Shown here in pieces: positions 55,203-64,000 of a stretch of 64,000 nt of DNA. A model generated the notes under the pieces. The model was not told the DNA's origin, did not search any database, and saw nothing but the letters and a program-made list of their open reading frames with translations. Numbering within the stretch: position 1 is the first letter of the stretch; each line of letters begins with the position of its first letter. The position numbers and the translations under genes were made by a program. This DNA comes from Symbiodinium natans (lineage: Eukaryota; Sar; Dinophyceae; Suessiales; Symbiodiniaceae). The stretch is from the NCBI GenBank assembly GCA_905221605.1, contig CAJNDS010002104.1, forward strand, positions 521,001 through 585,000, written 5' to 3'.

Positions 55203-57085
55203 TCAGGTCTCGGAGTAGTAGTTCGGGATGTCCACTTTCTTGCTCACCAGCTGCTTCTTGGCTTCGGCCAGGGCAGCTTTGTCCGTCTCCTTGCAGTGCT
55301 TTGTTGCTTACGGGTCTGCCCCCCCGGAGTCTAGAGGCTGTCACGAAAAAAAGCATGGAAGCAACATGGAGATGCCAGCAAAGCAGCAGTGATGGAAGGG
55401 AACCACCAGTGCTCTTCCAAGTACATCCTGTCCACGAGGCTTGCCTCACCTTGGCGATCTCGGCAAGCTCACCACTACAGGGCCAGGCGGGTGTAGGGAA
55501 GCTCTGGAAGCTCTCATAAACAGCATCGGCCGGGTTTTTATGACATGCCGTGGCGCTGGACTGTGCCAGGCAAGGGATGAAGTTGTATTCCGCCCCTTCG
55601 ATGTCAACCTTCAGCATCACCCAGTCCTCCGGCAGCACGTTCTCAGCAATCCTTGCAACCAAGTTCGGCTGAAACAGGTGTCTTACCCACTAAAGGATCC
55701 GAGCTCAGAAAACGCGCGCACACACACATACACACGCGCCCCGCGCGCAGAGACACGACAAGACATCGCGACCATCAACGATGAGGCGAAAGGCAGCTGC
55801 ACCACATTGGTCATCGGGACGGTAACCTTGACCTCGCCGCTCTTGACGGCATCGGGGGCCTGGGTTGCACAGCCAAGCAAGCGAGCGGAAATGAATGGCC
55901 GAAGCGGTAATGGCACCCAGGCGCGTCTGACATCATGCTGGAGCCCCAGTGGTTGTGGGTGGCATCTTTGTCGATGAAGAAGCTGGTCGTGCCCTGCGCA
56001 AGCACGGGAGAAAGACATGGGCCAACTTTCACCGAGCATGAGCAGGTTCGACTGCCACCTCGCACGAGAAGGCGGCGTGCTCCGCCAGCGAATGAACCTG
56101 CTTGTGGAGGAGGGGCTTGGAGAGGTGTTTCTTGCAAGCATTTCCTGTGATGCAGCCATGCTCAGATCATCAGGTTTGTTGCTTTCGGCCCCGTCTGCCT
56201 GGCCAGGAAAGTTCTCCGACAGCGAGGAAAGCTCCTTCGTGAACTGGGGGTTCGCCTCGCTCATGTCAACATTGAGATGCAACTGGGCACCTACTCCGGG
56301 TCACGAATCCTGATTCACGACGACTATGAAGCGCGCCCGGCTCGCTATTTTTTGCAGTCAGCGAGGTGTCGGGCACTCAAGGGTTTCAGGCAATAATGGA
56401 CTCTTTCACTTTTGCACCTCACCGGCCTCCAGCAGAAAGGCCTCCCACTTGCCGGATGGGCAGTCCTTCACCCGACCGTAGTCGTTCCTGGACACCAGGA
56501 CTGCTTGGATAGAGGTACAAGTGTGTCGAAATAAGAAGCCTGACCCATACTTCGAGTAGGCCGTGGCTCTCCAAGAATTTGGCAAAGGTGTTCCCATCTG
56601 CCGCGCCCAGGTCAATGAAGATGCACTTGGGTTCGGTACGCTGCGTCTTCTTCCATGCCGGATTGTTCGCCACCTCACGGTCAAAAAGCGCCGACACGGA
56701 TGTATGAACACCCGCCTAATGCCAGCCCAGCGGCCAGCAGCTACAGTAGCTCTTGCTAGCTCTACTCTGGGGCAACATTGACGGCACGGCGGCTCAACTG
56801 AAGACTCCATGTTCTCTGGTCGCTATGGTCACAGGGGTGATTACAGGAGAGGGGTAGCCGGGTAGCCAAAAAGGGAAGCGTGCTGAACCCTCAGTGCTGA
56901 GTCAAGGGGCACACTGGCACTGAGGCTCAGCTTGGTAGAAGGATCTGATTTCAGTCGTCTGGGCAGCGGCATGCGATACCTGCGGCGGGACGCACCGGCC
57001 CACAGGGACCCTGCTCCAGGCCTCATAAAAAGTCTCAACGCGGAGGTGGCACGTTGCTTCGGAGGTGGGCAGCGTGCAGGACCCT
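55203..57085 (-). CDS. FkbM-family methyltransferase gene, copy B
   Basis: Same exon chain as copy A with identical or near-identical coding sequence: FIDLGAADGN near 56600, ANPQF near 56250, KVDIEGAE near 55595, stop at 55203-55205. Differences: near 55307-55335 the run before 'cactgcaagg' is shorter, with GTAAGCAACAAAGC replacing GCAAGAAACAAAAAGC. This puts TAA in the terminal exon frame unless splicing uses the new GTAAG or a different acceptor. Copy B may thus have an altered or lost C-terminal tail (the part after EEHWWFP), while the catalytic core is intact. Confidence 0.8.
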
Positions 57086-57177
57086 CACAGCGAGGAGGCC
57101 GACCCAAACTGCAAACATCGTGCTGAGACTACGTTGAACGGGGCAAGGCCCAAGCTGTGGAGCCTCTCGATCAACAG

Positions 57178-57188
57178 CTTGAGCCAAA
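57178..57188 (-). other. Spliced-leader remnant at 5' edge of unit B
   Basis: 11-nt match TTTGGCTCAAG at the same relative position as in unit A. Confidence 0.5.
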
Positions 57189-57189
57189 C

Positions 57190-57754
57190 ACTTCCTTGTA
57201 TTGGTACTGCATGTGACATGCGGCAGAGTCAGGAGACAAGTTCCGTCTATCCCTTGTGCACGTTCATCGTCGTCGGCAACTCTTTCAGTTTAGATGAGTG
57301 TAAGATAGCGAAGCTTGGGTTAAGCTATTCATTAGCACGCGCTAGATTCGAAAGCCTGTCCAACCCGATGCAACACGTAAGAGGAGTAGCACGAAGTAAG
57401 CAAATGAAAGTCTACAAGTGTCAAGGCAAAGCCCTTCATTTCTGCGGCACTGCCATAGGCCCTCAATTGCCCGCAATTTTTGCCATTTGCCCGAGCGAGC
57501 AAGCGACTTCGACACAGAGTGCTCGCGCGCAGGTCCTTGACAGGCAGGGCTACAGCTGCATGAACTTCGAGAAACTTGTCTGCGCAACAGCATCCTGCAT
57601 TGTTGAGTCTGCACAGAGAAGCACACGTATAGCATGTACATTTCCCAACAAAACATGGCTCCCCCGAATATCGAACATCCCCCCACAACACGATTTCTAT
57701 CATCCACGGTACAGGCTTACCTTTGGGAATCCCCAAGAAGGGCACCCGTGTATA
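57190..57754. other. Unresolved stretch with overlapping open frames
   Basis: A plus frame (57065-57775) and a minus frame (57332-57745) are both open. Neither shows a domain, a signal peptide or a splice pattern, so no gene is called. Confidence 0.3.
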
Positions 57755-57807
57755 CCCCTAAACCCCAAACCCTAAACCCAAAACTCTAAACCCTAAACCC
57801 TAAACCC
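57755..57807. repeat. Telomeric (CCCTAAA)n tract
   Basis: About six heptamers with minor variants. Confidence 0.95.
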
Positions 57808-57942
57808 ACAGTGAGTGCATGCAGGGGGGGTACCTCCAAGCGGAGGGCCAGCATGCGGCCTGCGCGGCCTGTGAGAGTCAAACGAGGCAAGGAAGACCCC
57901 CCCTGGTTCTTAGTAGGAAATGAAGGAGGGCCCTTTCTCCCT

Positions 57943-58020
57943 ATATATATATATATGTACACACATATATATATATATTATATTTATTTATTTATAGATG
58001 GATAGATAGGTAGATAGGTA
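57943..58020. repeat. TA/ATTT/GATA microsatellite
   Basis: Simple repeats followed by the 16-mer TACCCTTTAAGGGATT, also found twice near 47.1 kb. Confidence 0.9.
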
Positions 58021-58159
58021 CCCTTTAAGGGATTATATACAGTACCTCATTCCCTCATTCCCTACTAAAAACCAGCCAGTTTAGGTTTGGGATGTCTAGA
58101 AACTCTGGGAGTCGATCAGTAAGCAAGTATACAGGTACATTCCGGGACAAGTGCGCAAT

Positions 58160-58813
58160 CTACAACCTTGGGCATCTGCGACGCTTTAAGGTAAGGCCGA
58201 GCTTGAGACACTTGTGACCTACTACTTTTTGAACATGAAAGTCCTTCCCTTGCCTTGGCGCAGAGATGACACCACGGAAGCCAGCGCCAGAATGTCTATT
58301 TCGGACTGCTGCTCTTCCATCTCCCTCAACCTCGGATCGCAGCTGAAAGCCACTTTGGGCCATGTGGGTTGAGAAGGACACCAAAGGGGAGCTGACCATT
58401 ATTGTTCGCAGGTGACCAGGTCTGCCAGGACACAGATCGACACTCAGCCGCCACGTATCCCCGCAGGCCTCCATCCTCAAGACTGGGAGATCACTCGAAG
58501 AGCCAGGGCCGAGGGACAGAAGTATTTGGGCCAGTGGGCCAGTAGTGGGCCAGTGAGGGGTCGCGACGCCGCAACATGCTGAGCAAGGACCAAGGCGCAG
58601 GGAATTCCAGGTCACTGCGCTGGGTTCCAGCTGCGCAGTTCGGAGCCTGTGCTCAGGGAGGGCATTGCAGGGGCACTGCATACGGCGGCAAGAGATCGAC
58701 TGCTCTTCTGCACCCGACTTGTTCATAGGAGATGCGTGTGCTGCAATGCTGCCAGACCTTGCGTGCACTAAGCGTATCCGCCGATGCGGCAGGCCGACGA
58801 TGTTACGTGGCAT
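58160..58813 (-). CDS. Long open frame, hypothetical
   Basis: About 217 codons open to a stop at 58160. Its C-terminal half (LPVLRMEACGDTWRLSVDLC, then GHLRTIMVSSPLVSF, then SGFQLRSEVEGDGRAAV) has balanced composition and could be a terminal exon. No domain. The N-terminal half is Arg/Cys/Pro-rich and less convincing. Confidence 0.4.
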   Translation of the reverse strand: MPRNIVGLPHRRIRLVHARSGSIAAHASPMNKSGAEEQSISCRRMQCPCNALPEHRLRTAQLEPSAVTWNSLRLGPCSACCGVATPHWPTTGPLAQILLSLGPGSSSDLPVLRMEACGDTWRLSVDLCPGRPGHLRTIMVSSPLVSFSTHMAQSGFQLRSEVEGDGRAAVRNRHSGAGFRGVISAPRQGKDFHVQKVVGHKCLKLGLTLKRRRCPRL

Positions 58814-58983
58814 GTCTTCGAGCTTTCACGCCCCCCCTTCCTTCCCAGAAACGCCACGGCTGCAGCAGTCGCGAGACCAGCAGCACATGCAGATATGGCT
58901 GCGTTGCCTCGGTTCGATTGGACTTCTGGATTCGGGCCCTCGAGCTGAGCGAGATGCTGCCACGCGCCACAAAGAAGGCCCTC

Positions 58984-59041
58984 CCTAAACCCTAAACCCT
59001 AAACCCTAAACCTTAAACCCTAAACCCTAAACCCTAAACCC
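58984..59041. repeat. Telomeric (CCCTAAA)n tract
   Basis: Eight heptamers, one CCTTAAA. Confidence 0.95.
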
Positions 59042-59062
59042 TTTCTGTTTTGCCAGGGCTCA

Positions 59063-59213
59063 GGTGACCAGCTCCCAGGGGAGCCCGTGAACCTCCCGGA
59101 GTTGCAGAATGCCCAGCGCCTGACGGCCGTGCCATCGCGGCGGGGTTCGGCACCATGCAATGATGACAACTGGAGGTCCATGCTGAATTACTATTATTAT
59201 TGCTATTATTCCA

Positions 59214-59275
<62 letters not shown>

Positions 59276-59830
59276 TATTATTATTATTATAGTTACAATC
59301 CCCAAGCCGTTCTGTAACAAAAGAAACGCTCTTGTGCCGCATGGTGCCACAATGGCCTTCTTCCACTGTCGCCCATGGCCACAAGCGCTCGTGACCTTTT
59401 GGCCGCGGCGGAGTGCTACCAAAACAATAATATAACTAATACTAATAATAGTAGTATTAAGATATGAATCATGTTAATACTATTAACAACATTAATAACA
59501 ATACTCTACCCGGAGCCCCCCTTGCAGCTGAGCTTCCGTGTTGAAGGCGATATCATCGGCTTGCAGCCCAGACTGTTGAAGGGTGAGGAGCAAGCTCACC
59601 GCTTGCATCCACTGCTTTGCCTTCCTGGAGGTAAGCTTCTTGGAAGCTTGCTAGACAGTGCATCACCGAATGCCTTCATGGTGCGTCGAAGTCTCTCACA
59701 GGCGCTTGCTGCAGAGCTGTAGCTGATCAGGGATGGCCGAAGGCGGCGAGCCTGAAAGCAAATGCGAGCAGACAAAAGCAAAGGGCCAGCGCGAGACAGG
59801 GAACTCACGCACCTTGAAGCAGGCTGCCTC

Positions 59831-59861
<31 letters not shown>

Positions 59862-61090
59862 GCTGGGGCAGAGGCGCGAAGGTCTTGAAGGAGCCAGACA
59901 GCCAAATCCTGGGCGGATCCAGGAATCTAAGTGGGGGCAAGAAAAGCATGTGATACGTACAACGCTTCGCCATATTCGCAGCGCCCTTTCCGCTGCCTCA
60001 TGCGCACACGCACCTGGAAAGCACCCAAGCTGGACAAAGATTGGAACTCGAACCGGGGACCAACCCTCTCTGAGAAGGCGGCCCACTGCTGACCATTCTC
60101 GCACGCCGTCATGACAGAGTTGAAGCTGACGACGTCCGGAGCCAGATGATGTAGGCGAAACCTCGGGTGAAAAAGTCACCACACAGGCGTCGCCAACAGG
60201 CTCGAGGTAAGATGAATGCTTCGGGCATTTGGCACTCCGGGCTTCGAGCTGATGAAGCAGCAGCAGCGCTCGCTCCCACTCTCCAGCCTACAATAGAGGA
60301 GGAACCCCCCGAGCTGGTCAGCTTTGGGGACTTTCTCCCCTGAACCCTGAACCCTGAACCCTAAACCCTAAACCCTAAACCCTCTCCCTACAACAGCAGG
60401 TCGCCCTGGACCTCTGCGCACACCGTCATCGCGGCATTCATCACCGGCACGTCCGGATGTCCTTTCAACCCGTTGCGGCTCCAAGACCCTAACGCATCAA
60501 ACCTGTACTTGAAAGTTCATGGGTAGTTGTAAGTAGGATTATAAGTACCCTAGATAAGGTTAGAACCACTTAGAACCATAGTTGTCCCACTTAGAATCCC
60601 CAGTTATAGCGACCCATGAACCTCCAAGCAAGTGAGGTGCCATCCTGGAACTTGCGCCAAGAAATCCAGAGCTGCCGCCCACAGGCCTGCAACGGCATGG
60701 TGGGGTTTAGGGTTTAGGGGTTAGGGTTTAGGGTTTGGGGTTTGGGGTTTAGGGTTTAGGGTTTAGGGTTTAGGGTTTAGGGTTATTATTGAATCCCCTC
60801 CCCCCGAATATTGAACCCCTCTGCCCCCCGGTACCCCCTTTTACAAGCCTTCCTGAAGTCTGTACCCCCTAATCTTGACTACCCCCCAAATATACTACAA
60901 CATAACAAAATTGGGATTCTTTAATAATTACTATGGGTGGGGGGGGGGGGGGGTCGGGGTTTAACAGGAGTCGCTCCTTGCTTCTCAAGGCGGCCTCCCG
61001 AAGTGCATGCAGCAATGGCGCTGCTGCAGCTCAGGAGATCGGGCTTCAGCCTGCCAAACGTAGGCTTTCGGGCAGATTCAACACACTTAG
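59063..61090 (-). CDS. PPR-repeat protein gene, multi-exon
   Basis: PPR motifs on the minus strand, in order: about 61075-60965 (LKPDLLSCSSAIAACTSGG), about 60477-60412 joined to 60287-~60225 (HPDVPVMNAAMTVCAE | AGEWERALLLLHQLEAR), about 60150-60060 (LAPDVVSFNSVMTACENGQQ), about 59757-59705 (LRPSLISYSSAASACE), 59624-~59525 (KQWMQAVSLLLTLQQSGLQA, then DDIAFNT) and about 59175-59063 (RQALGILQLREVHGLPWELV). Known: PPR proteins are helical-repeat RNA-binding proteins, usually acting on plastid or mitochondrial transcripts. The join at 60412/60287 is GT-AG, phase 0, and rebuilds a perfect PPR motif; its intron contains a telomeric tract. Exon set incomplete; the N-terminal targeting peptide was not found. 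Confidence 0.7.
59195..59292. repeat. (TTA)n microsatellite
   Basis: About 30 trinucleotides. Confidence 0.95.
59827..59861. repeat. C homopolymer
   Basis: About 33 consecutive C. Confidence 0.95.
60341..60383. repeat. Telomeric tract inside a PPR-motif intron
   Basis: CCCTGAA units passing into CCCTAAA. Lies within the intron 60288-60411, which splits one PPR motif. Confidence 0.95.
60515..60621. repeat. Short inverted-repeat element, about 107 bp
   Basis: Terminal GTTCATGGGT / ACCCATGAAC, with subterminal similarity (AGTAGGATTATAAGT against GGGGATTCTAAGT inverted). Possible MITE or introner in a PPR-gene intron. Confidence 0.55.
60702..60783. repeat. Telomeric (TTTAGGG)n tract
   Basis: About eleven heptamers with TTTGGGG variants. 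A G run follows at 60938-60953. Confidence 0.95.
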
Positions 61091-61337
61091 CTTGAGGTCC
61101 AACCGCCTCTTGCCCCTGAGAGATCGATCTGCTACATGGGAGGCGACTGCGTTTGCCTCTCCCCCTTTTCGCCCCCAAGCTGCTAGCTGAACACAGCACA
61201 GCTGATTTTTACCTCGCGCAGTCCGACTTCCTCCAATACAGGCGCTGGGGGAAAGCTTTGCAAAGCTATCGTCTTTCTTGTGGTCTTTTGTGTTGGGCTG
61301 GTGGTACTGAGACGGCTGAGACTCCACCGTGCGAGGC

Positions 61338-62724
61338 TCACTCAGAGGGCAGCTCCCACTCCTCGTTGTCGATGGCCTCTACAACAGTGCCTAGTCCTAG
61401 TAAAATCATTGTGTAAGCTGACACTGTCCGGGACATGCTGGGACAGCCCCACATGAACCCTGCAAGAGACTTGACATGGCTTGAGATTGTTGTGGCATGG
61501 TGTGGCAACGTCTCTGTCAAACCAGCCCCCACGGCAGGCCTCCTGCAGGGCGATGGGCTTCTGGCCGTCCACGGTGCAGCCGACAGCGAAGCAGGTGCCC
61601 AAGATCTCCTGCACAAGCTGAGACTTGGCTGACCTCCTGCTCAACTGCATCCTTCGGCACTGAGTCTCCTTTGCCGTGCCCTTGAACTCCTTTGCCAAGC
61701 TTTTCTTGCGCATCTGGCGGCAGATGTCCTGCCGTCAGAGGCTCAATGTGGTATTGAGCGTGCGAGCCCCCACAAGCAGCGTGAAAGCTATCTGAATCTG
61801 CACAGAACCTGCCAGCACCTACCTCCTTTTGAGCCACCGGCATCTAGAAGAACCGGCTTTGCCCCGCAACATTCGTGGCCACACACTCCCCCCCACGTCC
61901 AGAAAGACATTCTTTGTGAGGTTGCCACTATGCTTGATGTTCTTCGTCTTCTTTCCTTGAAAGCTGCGGAAGAATGGACGATTGCTGAGGCATCAGCAGC
62001 TACTGTAGCAGTAGCGGCAGCACTACAAGTAGCACAAGCGCGAGCAAGCGTCGGTCTCGAAGGGGCTCCTGTGGCAGGGACGATCTTTTTGTGTGTGAGA
62101 GTCTACTCTTGCAACTCTGTCCTTCAACGCCTTGATGATGAGACTGGTCGCATTGGGCTCCACGTCCACCTGGTGTTTGCCACGAATAGGAGGAAGACCG
62201 TGCTAGTGGCACATGTTTCCTGCTGCGAAAAAGACTGCGACACCGAGTGAAGCCTTGGCCGCGCGGTTTTGGATCGTCAGCTTGACCGTCACCCGGATCC
62301 CCTTCCACTGGCTGGTGCCCTTGACGATGTCGTCCCCAACCTGGCACACCAGCGCCTGTATCTGTCAGGGAGCACAAAACATCCAGTGGCGCGCGGCGCC
62401 TTCTTGGGCGACATTCCGAGCGGGCCAACCTTCGGAGCCAGCACAGAGCTCGGGGCCTGCTCACCGCCATACCTGGGCCACCCCCATCCACTTCGAGATC
62501 ATGGGGCTTGTGGACCAGGAAGTTTCAAAATTGCGCGCAACATTCCGCGAAAGAACTTGCGGCTGCGGTGCTGGCGGAGGAACACCACCTTCACAGGATT
62601 GCACGGGCGCAGGCACAGGCCAGACATGGCACGCATGACACGATCGCACACAAAGGCCAAGAAAAGCGGGTCTTCTCACGGAGGCCGATGCCTTCACTTC
62701 GTTGGGGTCGAACTTCGGCGCCAT
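61338..62724 (-). CDS. RPL12: 60S ribosomal protein L12 (uL11), ten exons, complete
   Basis: Exons: 62724-62692, 62588-62572, 62472-62400, 62340-62254, 62169-62122, 62068-62053, 61955-61909, 61728-61669, 61608-61543 and 61376-61338. They splice in frame to 161 residues, close to the 165 of human RPL12. Pieces: [143 protein letters not shown]; ending [11 protein letters not shown]. Known: uL11 binds the GTPase-associated centre of large-subunit rRNA. All conserved blocks are present. Introns 1-4 have GC donors, introns 5, 6, 8 and 9 GA donors, and intron 7 a GT donor; all acceptors are AG. Exon 6 is 16 nt and exon 2 is 17 nt. It lies between two PPR loci on the same strand. Confidence 0.92.
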
Positions 62725-62889
62725 GGCTGCGAGGGCTGCGCGAGGCCACGCCCGGGATCCCGCTGCGAGCCCAGGCAAACAGGTCAAGCAGTTGGATAGG
62801 CGGGAGGCATTGGTCGACTTCGAAGCTCTCCCAAAGACCATACACCAAAATTCTTCCCCACCTGAAGCTAACATCTCCGAAATGATCGC

Positions 62890-64000
62890 GATGCCTGCGG
62901 CAGCACATCGCTTCCAGGATCATGTGCACCGCCGGCAGGTTGCCGTCGGCGGCGCGCAGCAGGCTGTTGAAGGTGATCGTGTCCGCAGTCAGCCGCCTCA
63001 GCCAACGGGAACAACGAGAAACGAGGACCGTCGATGACCACCAGACCGCGGCTTCGCCTCTACAGGCTTCTCAGGCCCTTCGACACAGTGTACGAAAACA
63101 TGTCCTACTGCATGTCCTACTGGGTACCTTCCAGTGCGATCCTTGGCGAGGCACTGGTCCTCAAGCGCTTCAAGCATTGCCAGCGCTTGCTGCCAGTCGC
63201 CGCATGCCACGATGCAGCTGTTGAACGTGATCAAGTTCGGCACAAGGCGCCATCTCTCCATGTCCTTCTCATTGTTGATGTTAACCGGAAAGCACTTCGA
63301 ATCTTACAGAGGCCGCTCAACGCACTTACCTGTTGAGAGCACCGGCGCTGACCATCAGGGGTCATCATTAGCGATCAGGCTAGCCCACAAAACATCCACT
63401 CGCCCGTCCCCGATCCCGGGCCGGTCCTGTAACAAATGCAGGGCTTCTTGTTGATTTCTGGATGTGTGGGAGGACGCAGCAAATGAAGCAATGACGGTGT
63501 TGAAGCTGATGACCGTTGGTCTCACCTAGGAGTGTCAAGCAGGGAAGAACTTGCAAATCCGCCGCAACCTAAGCAGAGTGAGAGCGAAAGGAAAGATCGA
63601 GCTGCCTCCTCGCGAAGCATCTGTCTGAAGATCTCCGGAGCTTTCTGAGGAGCGACATCCATCAGGGAGTTGTAGGTCACGGTATCCGGTGCAACCTGCT
63701 CTGATACCATGAGCTCCAAGAGAGCTATCCCAGCCACCCACCGGCTCCCAGCCAGCCCACTCATGGCAGAGTTGAAGCTGAAGGTGTCACGGGCCAACTT
63801 TCGCCGTGGGATGTCCTCAAGCAGCAGCAGAGACTGTTGCCAGCTCTTTGCTCGTGCACATGCCGCGATCGCCGTATTGAAGGTTGTCAGATCGGGAGCT
63901 GTAGCCGTGCTGAAGAGGTGGAGGGCCTCTCTCCACTTCTGGCTTCGGGAACAGGCGCCCATGACCGTGTTCACGCCAATTGGCCCCATGCTCACTTCAG
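62890..64000 (-). CDS. PPR-repeat protein gene, 5' end outside the window
   Basis: Minus-strand PPR motifs: 64000-~63610 (PIGVNTVMGACSRSQKWREA, APDLTTFNTAIAACARAKSW, LARDTFSFNSAMSGLAGSRW, VAPDTVTYNSLMD), about 63527-63430 (RPTVISFNTVIASFAASSHT, then QQEALHLLQ), about 63265-63140 (LVPNLITFNSCIVACGDWQQ, then ALAMLEALE) and about 63005-62885 (LTADTITFNSLLRAADGNLP, then AVHMILEAM). Five or more repeats with the usual xPDxxTFNxxIxAC pattern. Probably an organelle RNA-binding protein. It runs off the right edge; the 3' end lies just before the RPL12 start and was not located. It might be one gene with the PPR exons at 59-61 kb only if RPL12 were nested, which I consider less likely. Confidence 0.75.

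Larger units (their letters stand above)
55091..57189. repeat. Gene-sized tandem duplication, unit B
   Basis: Second copy of 52811-54930; the two are separated by about 160 bp of unrelated sequence (54931-55090). Confidence 0.95.

Noticed and set aside
57065-57775. 236-codon plus-strand open frame
   Set aside because: Begins inside the duplicated FkbM 5' region on the wrong strand, has no domain, and ends in telomeric repeat.
59066-59180. Plus-strand exon-like frame GDQLPGEPVNLPELQNAQRL
   Set aside because: The opposite strand reads a PPR-like motif in line with the neighbouring PPR exons, so the plus frame is probably its shadow.

Overview
The window looks like nuclear DNA of a dinoflagellate. 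The evidence is (i) TTTAGGG-type telomeric heptamers scattered through the whole window, (ii) split genes whose 5' splice sites are GC or GA as often as GT, always with AG at the 3' side, (iii) near-exact remnants of the dinoflagellate spliced leader, and (iv) gene content typical of these algae: PPR proteins, FkbM methyltransferases, DUF4215 and LamG secreted proteins. Genus cannot be told from the sequence. I see no rRNA, tRNA gene, CRISPR array or bacterial operon signal.

Almost every supported gene is on the minus strand. From right to left: PPR exons running off the right edge (62.9-64.0 kb); a complete ten-exon ribosomal protein L12/uL11 gene (61.3-62.7 kb); a second PPR gene (59.1-61.1 kb); two tandem copies of a multi-exon FkbM-type methyltransferase gene (52.9-57.1 kb); a multi-exon exostosin (GT47) glycosyltransferase (46.5-50.9 kb) with possible 5' exons to 52.2 kb; one plus-strand Cys-rich gene (44.8-46.3 kb); an unknown minus-strand gene (43.6-44.8 kb); an uninterrupted 612-codon gene of unknown function (39.9-41.7 kb); an alpha/beta-hydrolase lacking its C-terminal part (38.3-39.1 kb); a secreted coiled-coil protein (33.3-37.1 kb); a DUF4215 Cys-rich adhesion-like gene with PAN-like and C-type-lectin-like exons (28.3-32.6 kb); a gene ending at 11.09 kb; and a LamG-domain gene (0.7-10.6 kb).

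Between them lie repeats. A 4.9-kb LTR retrotransposon (23348-28245, minus orientation, TSD CTAAC) carries gag-like zinc fingers, a primer-binding site matching the 5' half of initiator tRNA-Met, and no visible polymerase. The 14.4-22.8 kb stretch is a repeat desert: AT-rich satellites, strictly alternating inverted modules, and a seven-unit tandem array of nested hairpins.

The most notable observation is at 1.27-1.42 kb. A (TTTAGGG)n block sits between two 38-bp copies of the same exon sequence. Splicing at the AAG|GTG inside both copies removes the telomeric block and restores one reading frame. This looks like an intron born by telomeric-repeat insertion with target duplication. Other introns in the window also contain or consist of telomeric repeat.

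Gene models here are hand-built by reading frames and splice sites. Exon ends quoted to the base are those where frame, domain and splice motif agree; spans marked tentative may join or split differently.
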